NCBI RefSeq assembly: GCF_013408525.1
Contig: NZ_JACBZM010000001.1
Span: 1,736,001 to 1,800,000, forward strand
Source of the DNA: Nocardioides aromaticivorans
GTDB lineage: Bacteria > Actinomycetota > Actinomycetes > Propionibacteriales > Nocardioidaceae
Direction: 5' to 3'
DNA length: 64,000 nt
Under the pieces are notes generated by a model. The model was not told the origin of the DNA, did not search any database, and saw nothing but the letters and a program-made list of their open reading frames with translations. Shown here one piece after another: positions 1-8,372 of the stretch. A program made the position numbers and the translations under genes. Within the stretch, counting starts at the first letter, position 1; each line of letters starts with the position of its first letter.

Positions 1-269
1 GAGCCGTCGTCAGCGAAGGCGGCCCCGGCATTGTTGAACAGTCCGTCGATGCGCCCGAACCGCGCCGCCACGCCGTCGTACAGGTCCGCGACCTCGTCCT
101 CCCGGGTGAGGTCGCAGGTCACGAAGTGGTCGGCCTCGGTGTCGTCAGCGGCGCGGAGGTCGACCCCGGTCACCACCGCTCCCTCGGCCTTGAGTGCCGT
201 GATCGCCGCGCGGCCGATGGCTCCAGCGGCACCGGTGACGACGACGACCTTGCCCTCGAGCGCGCTCAC
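1..269 (-). CDS. Short-chain dehydrogenase/reductase, truncated by window edge
   Basis: The N-terminal 89 residues of an SDR are visible; the rest lies beyond the left edge. The nucleotide-binding loop TGAAGAIG (about residues 12-19) and the NNAG motif (about 80-83) are typical of classical NAD(P)-dependent SDRs. The catalytic Ser-Tyr-Lys is not in the window. The start is GTG at 269, which overlaps the stop of the upstream monooxygenase by four bases (GTGA), so the two are almost certainly translationally coupled. It is the last visible gene of the minus-strand operon that begins with the acyl-CoA ligase at 6687. The substrate cannot be inferred; an alcohol or ketone intermediate of the same pathway is likely. 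Confidence 0.85.
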   Translation of the reverse strand, partial: MSALEGKVVVVTGAAGAIGRAAITALKAEGAVVTGVDLRAADDTEADHFVTCDLTREDEVADLYDGVAARFGRIDGLFNNAGAAFADDG

Positions 270-1765
270 TCGGCGTCCGTCCCGAACCACCGGGCCAACC
301 GCAACCCGAGCAGGTACGACGTCGGGCTGTACGGCCACTGACTGACGACCTTCCCGCTGGTGCCCTGGAAGTAGTTGGCCACCTCGCCCCACACGGTCTT
401 GCCCAGACGCCGCTGGAGACGCCGGTTGTAGAGGTCGTGGAGCCAGGTCTTGACCGTGATCTTCGAGACCTGTCCGGACGCGAGTCGGCGCACCTGCTTG
501 GCCGCGAACCGCGCCTGGGCCTCGTAATAGGTCACCAACGGGATGCCGCTGGTGTTGGGGCCGAAGATCATGAAGAAGTTGGGGAAGTTGGGCGTCATCA
601 CGCCGAGGAAGGCGTCTGCGCCGCCCTCCCACTGCTCGCGCAGGACGATGCCGTCCTCGCCGGTCGTGCGGTAGGTGCTGATGAAGTTCGCCGCGTCGAA
701 GCCGGTGGCCAGCACGATGATGTCCAGGTCGTGCTTCTCCCCGGTGGCGTCGACGACCCCGCTCGGCGTCACGTCGGCGACGGCATGCGGGACCAGCTGC
801 ACCTTGGGCGAGCGCAGACTGCGGTAGTAGGTGTCGCTGATGACGGTGCGCCGCGCCTCGACCGAGAAGTCCGGCGTCAGCAGCCGCTCCAACTCCGGGC
901 GGTCGCCCATCTCCTGGTGGAGGTAGTCCCGAGCCGCCGCCAGCCTCTTCTTGTTGACCCGGCCGTCCACACGGGCATGGCTGGCGTTGTACTGCCTCAG
1001 GTCGTAGTCCAGGTAGAGACGGTAGCGACGGAAGTAGTAGACCGGCTTGAGCTTGTTCCACCGGCGCTCCGCCGGGGTGAAGTCGCGGGCTCCCTTGGGC
1101 AGCAGCCAGTTCGGCTCGATCTGGAAGACCTTGACGGAGCTGCCCTGGCGCTCGGCCTCGGTGACGACCTGGACTGCCGACGAGCCGGTGCCCAGTACAC
1201 CGACGGCCTTGCCCTCGAGCGAGAGCTCGTCACGCCAGGTCGAGGTGTGGCACAAGTCGCCCTCAAAGACGGTCTCGCCCCGCATGAACGGCGGCACCAG
1301 CGGCGTGTTGAGGAAGCCGACCGCCGAGATGACCGCCTTGAAGGGCCCATGCTGGCGCCCGGCCTCGTCCCGGATGGTCCAGGTGCGCGAGGACTCGTCC
1401 CACGACACGTCGGCGACGCCAGTGCTCAGCAGGGTGCGCTCGTAGAGCCCCCACTTGCGCGCGACCCCCTGGAGGTAGGCGAGCAGCTCCCTCCAGTCCG
1501 CATGGGTACGGGTCCAGTCGTGCGGCTCGAACGAGAAGGAGTAGATGTGCGACTCGAGGTCCACCTCGGCACCCGGGTAACGGTTGACCAGCCAGGTTCC
1601 ACCGATGTCGTCCGAGCGCTCGAACAGCACGAAGTCGCGCACGCCCTCCTTGCGAAGGGCCGTCGCCGCGGCGATGCCACTGAAGCCGGTGCCGATGATC
1701 GCGACGTCGTGCGGGCCGGCCAGCGGCTCTTGGTTGGGGGTGAGTGGCTTCACGGTGACCACCAT
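266..1765 (-). CDS. Flavin-containing Baeyer-Villiger-type monooxygenase
   Basis: A 499-residue class B flavoprotein monooxygenase. Two Rossmann dinucleotide motifs are seen: GTGFSG (residues 25-30, FAD) and GTGSSA (192-197, NADPH). Between them lies FEGDLCHTSTW (167-177), an exact match to the FxGxxxHxxxW fingerprint of Baeyer-Villiger monooxygenases, and ATGFD appears near residue 355. The family inserts one oxygen atom from O2 next to a ketone carbonyl to give an ester or lactone, using NADPH. It is coupled to the following SDR. The 57-bp gap before it carries a motif shared with the operon promoter at 6.7 kb, so it may also have its own promoter. The substrate is unknown; the partner genes suggest a catabolic role. 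Confidence 0.9.
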   Translation of the reverse strand: MVVTVKPLTPNQEPLAGPHDVAIIGTGFSGIAAATALRKEGVRDFVLFERSDDIGGTWLVNRYPGAEVDLESHIYSFSFEPHDWTRTHADWRELLAYLQGVARKWGLYERTLLSTGVADVSWDESSRTWTIRDEAGRQHGPFKAVISAVGFLNTPLVPPFMRGETVFEGDLCHTSTWRDELSLEGKAVGVLGTGSSAVQVVTEAERQGSSVKVFQIEPNWLLPKGARDFTPAERRWNKLKPVYYFRRYRLYLDYDLRQYNASHARVDGRVNKKRLAAARDYLHQEMGDRPELERLLTPDFSVEARRTVISDTYYRSLRSPKVQLVPHAVADVTPSGVVDATGEKHDLDIIVLATGFDAANFISTYRTTGEDGIVLREQWEGGADAFLGVMTPNFPNFFMIFGPNTSGIPLVTYYEAQARFAAKQVRRLASGQVSKITVKTWLHDLYNRRLQRRLGKTVWGEVANYFQGTSGKVVSQWPYSPTSYLLGLRLARWFGTDAE

Positions 1766-1784
1766 TCGGAGTAGTTGGTTGTTT

Positions 1785-1801
1785 GGTCTAGTCTTTCGTC
1801 C
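1785..1801. promoter_or_regulatory. Candidate operator shared with the GntR/ligase promoter
   Basis: The 17-nt sequence GGTCTAGTCTTTCGTCC lies just upstream of the monooxygenase start. The reverse complement of 6743-6759 is GGTCTTGTCTTTAGTCC, 15 of 17 identical. Both sites are in short promoter gaps of the same gene cluster, so binding by the GntR regulator encoded at 6843 is a reasonable inference. Neither site has been tested. Confidence 0.45.
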
Positions 1802-1822
1802 TTTTGTGTGGACGTCAAGGGC

Positions 1823-3073
1823 TCAAGCCCGCTCGACATGCCTCGCCAGCTCAAAGGGAGTGATGTTCTCGTCGAGCCACGCGCGGTAGCGCGCCAGCTC
1901 CGCACGCCGGGTCGCCGCGAAGGCTTCCGCGAACCGCCGCGGCAGGAGGCGGTCGACGAATGACGAGTCCTCGAAGGCCGCGATCGCCGCGCCCAGGCTG
2001 ACGGGCACGGTCCTGCGGCTCGGCAGGCGAGGCTGCGGGAGGGCGAGATCGCGCTCGAGGCCGTCGATGCCACCGGCGAGAACGGCCGATGCGCTGACGT
2101 AGGGGTTCGCATCGGCGCCACCGCGCCGGTGCTCGACCCGGGCAGAGGCGTCCGGACGCAGCACCACCCGACAAGCTGCGCGACGGTCGTCGTAGCCCCA
2201 CGAGGCGCTCGTGGGGACCCACATCCGAGGGTCGATCCGCTTGAACGAGTTCACGTGCGGGTTGAACATCAGGGTCAGGTCAGGAAGCGAGTCGACGAGA
2301 CCCGCGACGAATCCGGCGGCCTCCGCCGTCAGCTCGCCACCGGCGAAGAGGTTGACCCCGTCGCGCTCGAGGCTCGCGTGGACGTGGCCCGCGGCACCTT
2401 CACGGCCGCCGAAGGGCTTGGCCATGAAGGAGGCGATCAGGTCGCGCTCGGCGCAGAGCTCGGCAAGGTAGCGGCGAGCCCGGGCCGCGCCGTCGGCGGC
2501 ATGGAGAGCCGGGCCGTGGGCGATGGAGACCTCGATGAAGCCAGCGTGCACCTCGGACCGTACCGCCGAGAGCGGATGCCCGATCGCCGCCATCCGCCGC
2601 GCCAGCTCGGCAACCAGGTCGGACATGGCGCCGGCCCGGGCGAGCCGGGCGGGGAGAGGCAGGTCACGGCCTGCGTCCGCCTCGAAGACCCACACCTCGT
2701 ACTCGAACCCGAGCACTGGCGCGAGCCCGAGGGCACCGAACCTCTCCACGAGGTTCTGGACCATCGTCCGCGGCGATACGCCGACTGGATCCCCGTGATG
2801 GTCGACGACGTCGCCGATGACCGCCTCAAGGCCCGCCCATGGCAGGGAGACCCGTGTCAGCTCGTCGAGCTCGATGGAGGCGTCCGGATAGCCGTTGCCC
2901 GCGTGACCCAGGACGGTGTCGGTCATGTCCCCCGAGAGCGACACGCCGTAGATCGTCGTGCTGTGCGCCGCCCGGTCCCCGGGACGAAGCCTGTCCGCGC
3001 GGATGAGCTTCTCCCGGAGACCGTGCTCGAGATCGGGCACCTCGAGCCGCGCGAGCGGCACGTCCGGTGGCAC
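1823..3073 (-). CDS. Glutamine synthetase-like ATP-dependent ligase
   Basis: A glutamine synthetase superfamily protein of 416 residues (431 if the upstream ATG at 3118 is used). GTG 3073 was chosen because it lies two bases after the preceding stop, whereas the ATG would overlap that gene by 43 bases. Family signatures are clear: an ExE metal-binding segment in FEYEVWVFE, GHVHASL, NPHVNSFKRI and the C-terminal RGGADANPY. The length and divergence from GlnA point to the specialised gamma-glutamyl-amide ligases (for example PuuA, gamma-glutamylanilide synthase or FluG-like enzymes), which join glutamate or a similar acid to an amine with ATP. Placement between a DUF1116 protein and a monooxygenase suggests amine capture in a catabolic pathway rather than ammonia assimilation. 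The amine substrate is unknown. Confidence 0.8.
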   Translation of the reverse strand: MPPDVPLARLEVPDLEHGLREKLIRADRLRPGDRAAHSTTIYGVSLSGDMTDTVLGHAGNGYPDASIELDELTRVSLPWAGLEAVIGDVVDHHGDPVGVSPRTMVQNLVERFGALGLAPVLGFEYEVWVFEADAGRDLPLPARLARAGAMSDLVAELARRMAAIGHPLSAVRSEVHAGFIEVSIAHGPALHAADGAARARRYLAELCAERDLIASFMAKPFGGREGAAGHVHASLERDGVNLFAGGELTAEAAGFVAGLVDSLPDLTLMFNPHVNSFKRIDPRMWVPTSASWGYDDRRAACRVVLRPDASARVEHRRGGADANPYVSASAVLAGGIDGLERDLALPQPRLPSRRTVPVSLGAAIAAFEDSSFVDRLLPRRFAEAFAATRRAELARYRAWLDENITPFELARHVERA

Positions 3074-3075
3074 GG

Positions 3076-4341
3076 TCAGGCCGATGCCTCGAACGCGGCC
3101 ATGGCCGCCTCGAAGCACTCACGAGGCGCCCGGATGATTCCCGCGCCGATCTGGCCGCCGTCACGGCCGGCCAGTCCGACGTCCATGACGGGTGTGGTCC
3201 CCGTCTCCAGCACCTTTCGCGCGTCGATGGCGGTGGGCGTGCCGCGGAAGTCGAAGAGCGGAATGCGGTAGGTCGAGCTCTCGCCGTGCGTGATGTCGTA
3301 CATCTGCCGGTTCCGCTCGATCATCACCTCGGCCGAGCCGCCCTGGTACTCCTGCAGCGTCAGCGCGCAGGCCTGGGCGAAGCCGCCGAGGCCGACGGTC
3401 TCGGTGATCGGGGACTCGCCGCCCATCCACGTGATCTCGTCCTCCGCGTGACCGGCGAACAGCTTGCCCTCGTGGACCGGCGGCGGACCCTCGAACCACC
3501 GGTCGCCCAGGCCGGCGATCTTGATCGCAAAGCCGCGGCAACTGAACGCCATCGCCGAGACCAGGGTGGAGCGCGGGACGACCATTGCGTCCGCCGTGAC
3601 CTTCGCTGCCGCCATCGAGAGACGCAGGAAGAAGTAGTCGTTCTCCGCGAGGTGCACCATCGTCTCCCGCACGCCGGGAACCTCGTCGTGCACCATGTCG
3701 AGCACGGCCGGGAGGATCTCGCGGTTGAACAGCATGGAAGCGGCAGCGTTGCGGCTGTGGACCTCGTCGCCCATGCGCAGAGCCCGCGCGATGAGCGACT
3801 TGAGCGGAACGCCACCCGTGCGCCGGATCGCCTCTCCGACGACCGGCGCCAGCACGGTGTTCACGTGCAGCAGCCGCTCGTGGACGCCCTCGTCGTAACA
3901 GCCGTAGTTGAGCCGACGCGGCTCCTTGCCCTCGTAGAAGTTGCAGAACCCGATGTTTCCGTGGGCGCGGTTCTCCACGACGAAGACCGGCATGGAGGCG
4001 GTGTAGATGCCGGCGAGCGAGCCGACCGCGCTGTAGTCGTGGCAGGCACCGATCCGGATCACACCCGATGCGAACTTCGCCACTGCCTCGTCGCGGGACG
4101 CCGCGAGCCCCTCGAACAGGGCTCCGCCGATCAACGCCTCCCGCTGGCCGCCGACGTACTCGGTCCACGGCATCGGCGCCCCGGACGTCAGCACCAGGTT
4201 GTCGTCGTACCCGGGGATCACGTCGCGGGCAGTCGCGACGTCGACCACCCACGGGTCGGCCACGTCCAGGCGCCGGAACGCCTCGGCGTTGGCCACGCCG
4301 ATCTCGTCGTCGAGGACCTCGACGGCGGGCGCGGTCACCAT
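3076..4341 (-). CDS. DUF1116 (AllG/YlbE/YahG-like) protein
   Basis: A 421-residue protein that I recognise as DUF1116, the family of Escherichia coli YlbE (AllG) and YahG; length matches the family. In E. coli the YlbE protein acts with FdrA (AllF) and YlbF (AllH) in an oxamate carbamoyltransferase at the end of allantoin degradation. Neither FdrA nor AllH is visible here, so the protein either works alone, uses a distant partner or has another substrate. It overlaps the upstream SDR stop by 7 bases and its stop is two bases before the next start, indicating one transcript. There is no signal peptide or membrane segment, so a cytoplasmic enzyme is expected. A solitary DUF1116 gene beside a glutamine synthetase-like gene is unusual. 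Confidence 0.7.
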   Translation of the reverse strand: MVTAPAVEVLDDEIGVANAEAFRRLDVADPWVVDVATARDVIPGYDDNLVLTSGAPMPWTEYVGGQREALIGGALFEGLAASRDEAVAKFASGVIRIGACHDYSAVGSLAGIYTASMPVFVVENRAHGNIGFCNFYEGKEPRRLNYGCYDEGVHERLLHVNTVLAPVVGEAIRRTGGVPLKSLIARALRMGDEVHSRNAAASMLFNREILPAVLDMVHDEVPGVRETMVHLAENDYFFLRLSMAAAKVTADAMVVPRSTLVSAMAFSCRGFAIKIAGLGDRWFEGPPPVHEGKLFAGHAEDEITWMGGESPITETVGLGGFAQACALTLQEYQGGSAEVMIERNRQMYDITHGESSTYRIPLFDFRGTPTAIDARKVLETGTTPVMDVGLAGRDGGQIGAGIIRAPRECFEAAMAAFEASA

Positions 4342-5054
4342 GCGACGACACCGCCGTCGACAAGGAGGGTCTGCGCGGTCACGAACGACGACCGCTGCGA
4401 CACAAAGAACTCGACGACCTCGGCGACCTCGTGCGGCTCACCGATCCGGCGCAGCATCGCATGGGCGGCGGAGGCCTCCTCGCCACCGGACACCCGTGCC
4501 ATGGACGGACTCATCGGCGCGCGGATGACGCCGGGGGCGACGTTGTTGACGCGGATGCCCCGCGGGGCGAGCTCGGCGGCGAGATAGCGCGTGTACGCCG
4601 CGACGCCGGCCTTGGTCGCGCCGTAGACCGAGGCACCGGTGAACCGGCCGAAGTGGCCCGTCAACGACCCGATGTTGACGATGGAACCACCCTCGCCCAG
4701 CCGGTCGACCGCGGCCTCGACGACTCGTGCCATGCCGGCGATGTTGACCTGGAACATCAGGTCGAGCTTGGCCTCGTCGAGCTCACCGACGAACGAGTCA
4801 CGCAGGATGCCCGCGCAGTTGACGATCCCGACGAGATCCTCCCCGGCCGGCACCGCCGCGGTCACCGCGGCCTGAACGGACGCGGTCGAGGTGACGTCCA
4901 TGACGACGAAGGGGTGGGCGAACTCGTCGACGCCCTCGGGAACCGACGACTCGAGGTCCGCGGCGACCGGGCGGTAGCCGCTCTCCGCGAGTCGCGCGCA
5001 GATGGCGCGGCCGATGACTCCGCCGCCGCCGGTGACGATGACTGTGCCAGACAC
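4335..5054 (-). CDS. Short-chain dehydrogenase/reductase
   Basis: A 239-residue classical SDR with TGGGGVIG (residues 8-15), a cofactor-stabilising NCAG, a catalytic serine in IGSLTG and YGATK as the Tyr-Lys pair. The GTG start at 5054 is preferred over the ATG at 5102 because a strong ribosome binding site, AGGAAGG, lies 7 bases before it, while the longer N-terminus resembles no SDR. The C-terminus (VDGGVVAW) is the normal family ending. Its stop overlaps the DUF1116 start by 7 bases. It probably oxidises or reduces a hydroxyl/keto intermediate of the operon pathway; cofactor preference and substrate are not evident. Confidence 0.85.
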   Translation of the reverse strand: MSGTVIVTGGGGVIGRAICARLAESGYRPVAADLESSVPEGVDEFAHPFVVMDVTSTASVQAAVTAAVPAGEDLVGIVNCAGILRDSFVGELDEAKLDLMFQVNIAGMARVVEAAVDRLGEGGSIVNIGSLTGHFGRFTGASVYGATKAGVAAYTRYLAAELAPRGIRVNNVAPGVIRAPMSPSMARVSGGEEASAAHAMLRRIGEPHEVAEVVEFFVSQRSSFVTAQTLLVDGGVVAW

Positions 5055-5097
5055 TGTGCTGCCTTCCTGTAGTGGGCAGCGAACGCACTCGTTTCTG

Positions 5098-5111
5098 CCC
5101 ATTTGAATGGG
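5098..5111. promoter_or_regulatory. Perfect short palindrome upstream of the SDR
   Basis: CCCATTTGAATGGG is a perfect 6-bp-arm inverted repeat 44 bases before the SDR start. Its core CCATTTGAATGG recurs with one mismatch (CCATTTGATTGG) at 6766-6777 in the ligase/GntR divergent promoter. It may be a second operator for the regulator or an internal promoter element; the evidence is sequence similarity only. Confidence 0.35.
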
Positions 5112-5166
5112 TCAATCGGCCTTTTCTGCGGCCAAGGCGAGCCCCATGGCACGCCGGTGGGGGCGG

Positions 5167-6687
5167 TCAGTTCACCTGACGGGTGCGACCGCCCCAGAAG
5201 TCCTCGCGGAGCTTGAATTTCTGCAGCTTCCCGGTGGCCGTGCGCGCCAGCTCGCTGCGGAACTCGATCCGCTTGGGCGTCTTGTAGCCCGCGAGCCTCT
5301 CGCGGCAGTGGGCGATGAGCTCGGCCTCGCTGACGTCAGCGGAGCAGACGACCAGCGCGGTGACCAGCTCGCCCCACTTCTCGTCGGGAATCCCGATCAC
5401 CGCCGCCTCCCGGACGGCCGGATGGCCCGCGAGCACGTCCTCGACCTCGATCGACGACACGTTCTCACCACCCGTGACGATGACGTCCTTCTTGCGGTCC
5501 TGAATCGTCAGGTAGCCGTCGCTGAGCGCTCCCCCGTCCCCGGTGTGGAAGACCCCGCCTTCCTGCGCCCTCGCGGTTTCCTCCGGGTTGCGCCAGTAGG
5601 CGTCGAGGTTGTGGTTGCTCGCGACGACCACCTCCCCGTCCTCGGCGATCGCGACCCGGACCCCGATCGCCGGCGCGCCCGCCCGTCCCAGCAGGCGCGC
5701 CTGCTCCTGCTCGGACAGGTCGGCCCATTCGTCCCGCATCCGGGACATGGTCAGGAACGGCGAAGTCTCAGTGAGGCCGTAGATCTGAATGAACTCCCAG
5801 CCGAGCTCGTCACGGATCCGCTCGATCAGGCGGGTGGGCGGTGGCGCTCCCGCCACGACCACGCGGACCCGGTTCCGCCCTGGGACCGGCCCTTGCCAGA
5901 GACGTGCCGCCTCGACCACCGCTGCGAGGACCGCAGGCGCCGCACACATCAACGTGACGCCGTGCTCCTCGACCCGTCGCAGGATCTCCGCGCCGTCGAC
6001 CTGGCGGAGCACGACGTGCACGCCGCCGAACCCGGTGATCGCGTAGGGCATGCCCCAGCCGTTCGCGTGGAACATCGGGAGGGTGTGCAGGTAGACCTCG
6101 GACTCGTCGACTCCGAGGTGCCAACCGAAGGTGACCGCGTTGAGCCACAGGTTGCGGTGGGTGAGCTGCACTCCCTTGGGGCGCGCCGTCGTACCGGAGG
6201 TGTAGTTGATGGTCGCGGTGGCGCCTTCGTCGCCCGCCCAGGGCCGAGGCTCTGCAGGGTTCGACCACAGGTGCTCGTCGTCCTCACCGAGGACGAAGGT
6301 GTGGCGGCAACCCACCTCGGCAGCGACCTCGCGCAGCGACGGATCGACGAACAGGACCTCGGCGCCGCTGTGTTCCACGATGTACGCCACCTCGGCCGCC
6401 GTGAGCCTGAAGTTGACCGGCACGAGGACACGCCCGAAGGCGCTCACCCCGTAGAACGCCGCCAGGAGCCGAGCCGAGTTCTGTGAGAGGACGGCGACGC
6501 GCGCCCCCTCGGGCAGCCCCAGCTCGTCGAGCGAGGCAGCCAGCGAGCGAGCGCGTTGGGCGAGCTCGCGGTAGGTGATCGGCTCCCAGGCGCCCGCCGC
6601 CTGCGGCTCGTCGAGGACTGCGGTGCGATCAGGGAAGACCGATACCGCTCGATCGAGGAAGTCGAGGATGGTGAGTGGGTAGAACAT
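5167..6687 (-). CDS. AMP-forming acyl-CoA synthetase
   Basis: A 506-residue member of the ANL superfamily. The phosphate-binding loop TSGTTARPKG is at 172-181, followed by GLTETSPF, the adenylate-binding QDRKKD hinge region and the C-terminal catalytic lysine in TGKLQK (about residue 487). It converts a carboxylic acid to an acyl-CoA through an acyl-adenylate. No signal or membrane segment is present. It is the first gene of the minus-strand cluster, separated from the next gene by about 110 bases, and is transcribed divergently from the GntR regulator. The sequence does not identify the acid; medium-chain or aromatic acids are both possible. Confidence 0.88.
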   Translation of the reverse strand: MFYPLTILDFLDRAVSVFPDRTAVLDEPQAAGAWEPITYRELAQRARSLAASLDELGLPEGARVAVLSQNSARLLAAFYGVSAFGRVLVPVNFRLTAAEVAYIVEHSGAEVLFVDPSLREVAAEVGCRHTFVLGEDDEHLWSNPAEPRPWAGDEGATATINYTSGTTARPKGVQLTHRNLWLNAVTFGWHLGVDESEVYLHTLPMFHANGWGMPYAITGFGGVHVVLRQVDGAEILRRVEEHGVTLMCAAPAVLAAVVEAARLWQGPVPGRNRVRVVVAGAPPPTRLIERIRDELGWEFIQIYGLTETSPFLTMSRMRDEWADLSEQEQARLLGRAGAPAIGVRVAIAEDGEVVVASNHNLDAYWRNPEETARAQEGGVFHTGDGGALSDGYLTIQDRKKDVIVTGGENVSSIEVEDVLAGHPAVREAAVIGIPDEKWGELVTALVVCSADVSEAELIAHCRERLAGYKTPKRIEFRSELARTATGKLQKFKLREDFWGGRTRQVN

Positions 6688-6842
6688 CGCTTCTCCACTG
6701 GGTGCCGTGCGGGAACTGTGGTGAGGACCCTACGGATCTATTGGACTAAAGACAAGACCCATAGACCATTTGATTGGCGGCGGAGCAGATCAGCGGCAGC
6801 GCGGCGGTGATGGAGTAGCCTGCGCCTGACGAGGAGGTGTCA
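6688..6842. promoter_or_regulatory. Divergent promoter region, acyl-CoA ligase / GntR regulator
   Basis: This 155-bp gap separates divergently transcribed genes. On the minus strand TTGTCT and TAGGGT are spaced 17 bases apart and could be -35 and -10 boxes for the ligase operon. The same stretch contains the 17-nt motif at 6743-6759 (also found before the monooxygenase) and CCATTTGATTGG at 6766-6777 (near copy at 5099-5110). Overlap of motif and -35 box would fit repression by the adjacent GntR protein. Confidence 0.5.
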
Positions 6843-7574
6843 GTGTCCGATCACCCGAACCTGGGGCCGATCCGCCAGATCGCGGCGCACGAACTGGTGC
6901 TGGACCAGATCCGGCGCTCGATGGACTCGGGCCAGTTCCGTCCCGGCGACCGGCTGCCAGCGGAGCGCGATCTCGCCGAGATGCTCGACGTGTCGCGGAC
7001 GACCGTGCGGGCCGCCATCGCCGTGCTCGAGCGCGAGGGCCGGATCTCCGTTCGCCGAGGACGTGGAGGCGGGTTCCTCGTCCTGGAACCGACCTACGAC
7101 CCCGCTGAAGCGCGTCACGAGCTCAAGCGCAACAAGATCGCGGTCCGCGACGCCTTCGACTACCGGGTCATCGTCGAGTCCGGTGCGGCGCGCCTGGCTG
7201 CAGAGCGGCGCAAGGCGGCCGACCTGCCGAAGCTCGCCGACCTCGTGACGCGGATGGACGAGACCATCAAGGCAGGTCGCGAGGACGGGGCCACGGGCCA
7301 CGTGACCGAGTTCCAGCTCCTCGACTCCGCCTTCCACCTCGGCATCGCCGAGGCGTCCGGCAACCAGCAGCTCCTCGAGGCCGTCTCCCGAGGGCGTCAG
7401 CGCATGTGGCTCCCCGTGGGCGCGATCTTCGGCCACATCGAGGACAACGCCAACGACCACCACGCTGACATCCTGGCCGCGATCCGGGCCAAGGACGCCG
7501 ACCTCGCCGCGGCGGCGATGGCAGACCACATCAACGAGACGCGGAAGACCATCGAGGCGTGGCTCAGCAGGTGA
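6843..7574 (+). CDS. GntR family regulator with FCD domain
   Basis: A 243-residue FadR-subfamily regulator. The N-terminal winged helix is textbook (LPAERDLAEMLDVSRTTVR) and is followed by the wing RRGRGGGFLV. The C-terminal all-helical FCD ligand domain contains the usual D...H and SGN features (FHLGIAEASGNQQL). GTG 6843 is chosen because GAGGAGG ends 5 bases before it; a GTG two codons upstream would overlap that binding site. FCD regulators usually bind carboxylic acid effectors and repress adjacent catabolic operons, so it is the likely regulator of the ligase-to-SDR cluster. It converges on the SDR at 7590 with a 15-bp gap. Confidence 0.92.
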   Translation: MSDHPNLGPIRQIAAHELVLDQIRRSMDSGQFRPGDRLPAERDLAEMLDVSRTTVRAAIAVLEREGRISVRRGRGGGFLVLEPTYDPAEARHELKRNKIAVRDAFDYRVIVESGAARLAAERRKAADLPKLADLVTRMDETIKAGREDGATGHVTEFQLLDSAFHLGIAEASGNQQLLEAVSRGRQRMWLPVGAIFGHIEDNANDHHADILAAIRAKDADLAAAAMADHINETRKTIEAWLSR

Positions 7575-7589
7575 CCGACGTCCTGCAGC

Positions 7590-8372
7590 TCATCCCATGT
7601 TGGTGAGCCAGCCTCCGTCGACGACCAGGTCGGTACCGGTGACGAAGGATGCGTCGTCCGACAGCAGGTAGGTGACGGCAGCGCACACGTCCGCCGTCGT
7701 ACCGACGCGACGAAGGGGTACCCGGGCCGCCATCGACTGCTCCCGCGCCGGGTCGTTCTCGTAGATGCCGGCGATCATCGGGGTGACGATGGCTCCTGGA
7801 CACACCGTGTTGGACCGAATGCCCTCCGGCCCGTACTGGGCAGCCAGCCCGCGGGAGAGGCTGATCAGCCCTGCCTTCGAGACCTGGTAGGCATCCAGGG
7901 CGCCATCCGCGCAGCGCAGGCCGGCGATGCTCGCAATGTGCACCAGGGAGCCGGCCCCGTGCGCGCGCATACCGGGCAGGACCGCCCGAGTCATCAGCAT
8001 CGACCCGGTGAGGTTGATGTCGAGCACGCGTTTCCACGCCGCCGGATCGATGTCGACGATCGAGCCGTCCACGAAGGGCGGAGGAGGGAGGCCGGGATCA
8101 GCGAACCACGCGACTCCGGCCGCGTTCACCAGCATGTCGACGACACCGGTTGCAGAGATCGACCCGGCAAGGCTCACGACCTCTGGCGCGAGCCCCGAGT
8201 CCGAGATGTCACCGCGGCAGAAGGTGACCCCGTCGGGCAGCTCAGTCGGAGCCTCCTTGACGTCGACCGCGACGACCCGTGCACCCCGCGCAGCGAGATC
8301 CACGGCGATGGCGAGCCCCATTCCCCCGCCCGCTCCGGTGACGACAGCCGTCCGTCCGGAGAACGACGACAT
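7590..8372 (-). CDS. Short-chain dehydrogenase/reductase
   Basis: A 260-residue classical SDR: TGAGGGMG glycine motif near the N-terminus, NAAG-type motif (LVNAAGVAW), IASIAG serine region, YQVSK active-site Tyr-Lys and C-terminal VDGGWLTNMG. ATG 8372 shares one base with the stop of the upstream esterase (TGATG), so the two are co-translated. An Asp (VAVDV) follows the second strand, which usually means NAD rather than NADP preference. With the esterase it may act on an ester hydrolysis product such as an alcohol. It sits beside, but reads independently of, the GntR-controlled cluster. Confidence 0.88.
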   Translation of the reverse strand: MSSFSGRTAVVTGAGGGMGLAIAVDLAARGARVVAVDVKEAPTELPDGVTFCRGDISDSGLAPEVVSLAGSISATGVVDMLVNAAGVAWFADPGLPPPPFVDGSIVDIDPAAWKRVLDINLTGSMLMTRAVLPGMRAHGAGSLVHIASIAGLRCADGALDAYQVSKAGLISLSRGLAAQYGPEGIRSNTVCPGAIVTPMIAGIYENDPAREQSMAARVPLRRVGTTADVCAAVTYLLSDDASFVTGTDLVVDGGWLTNMG

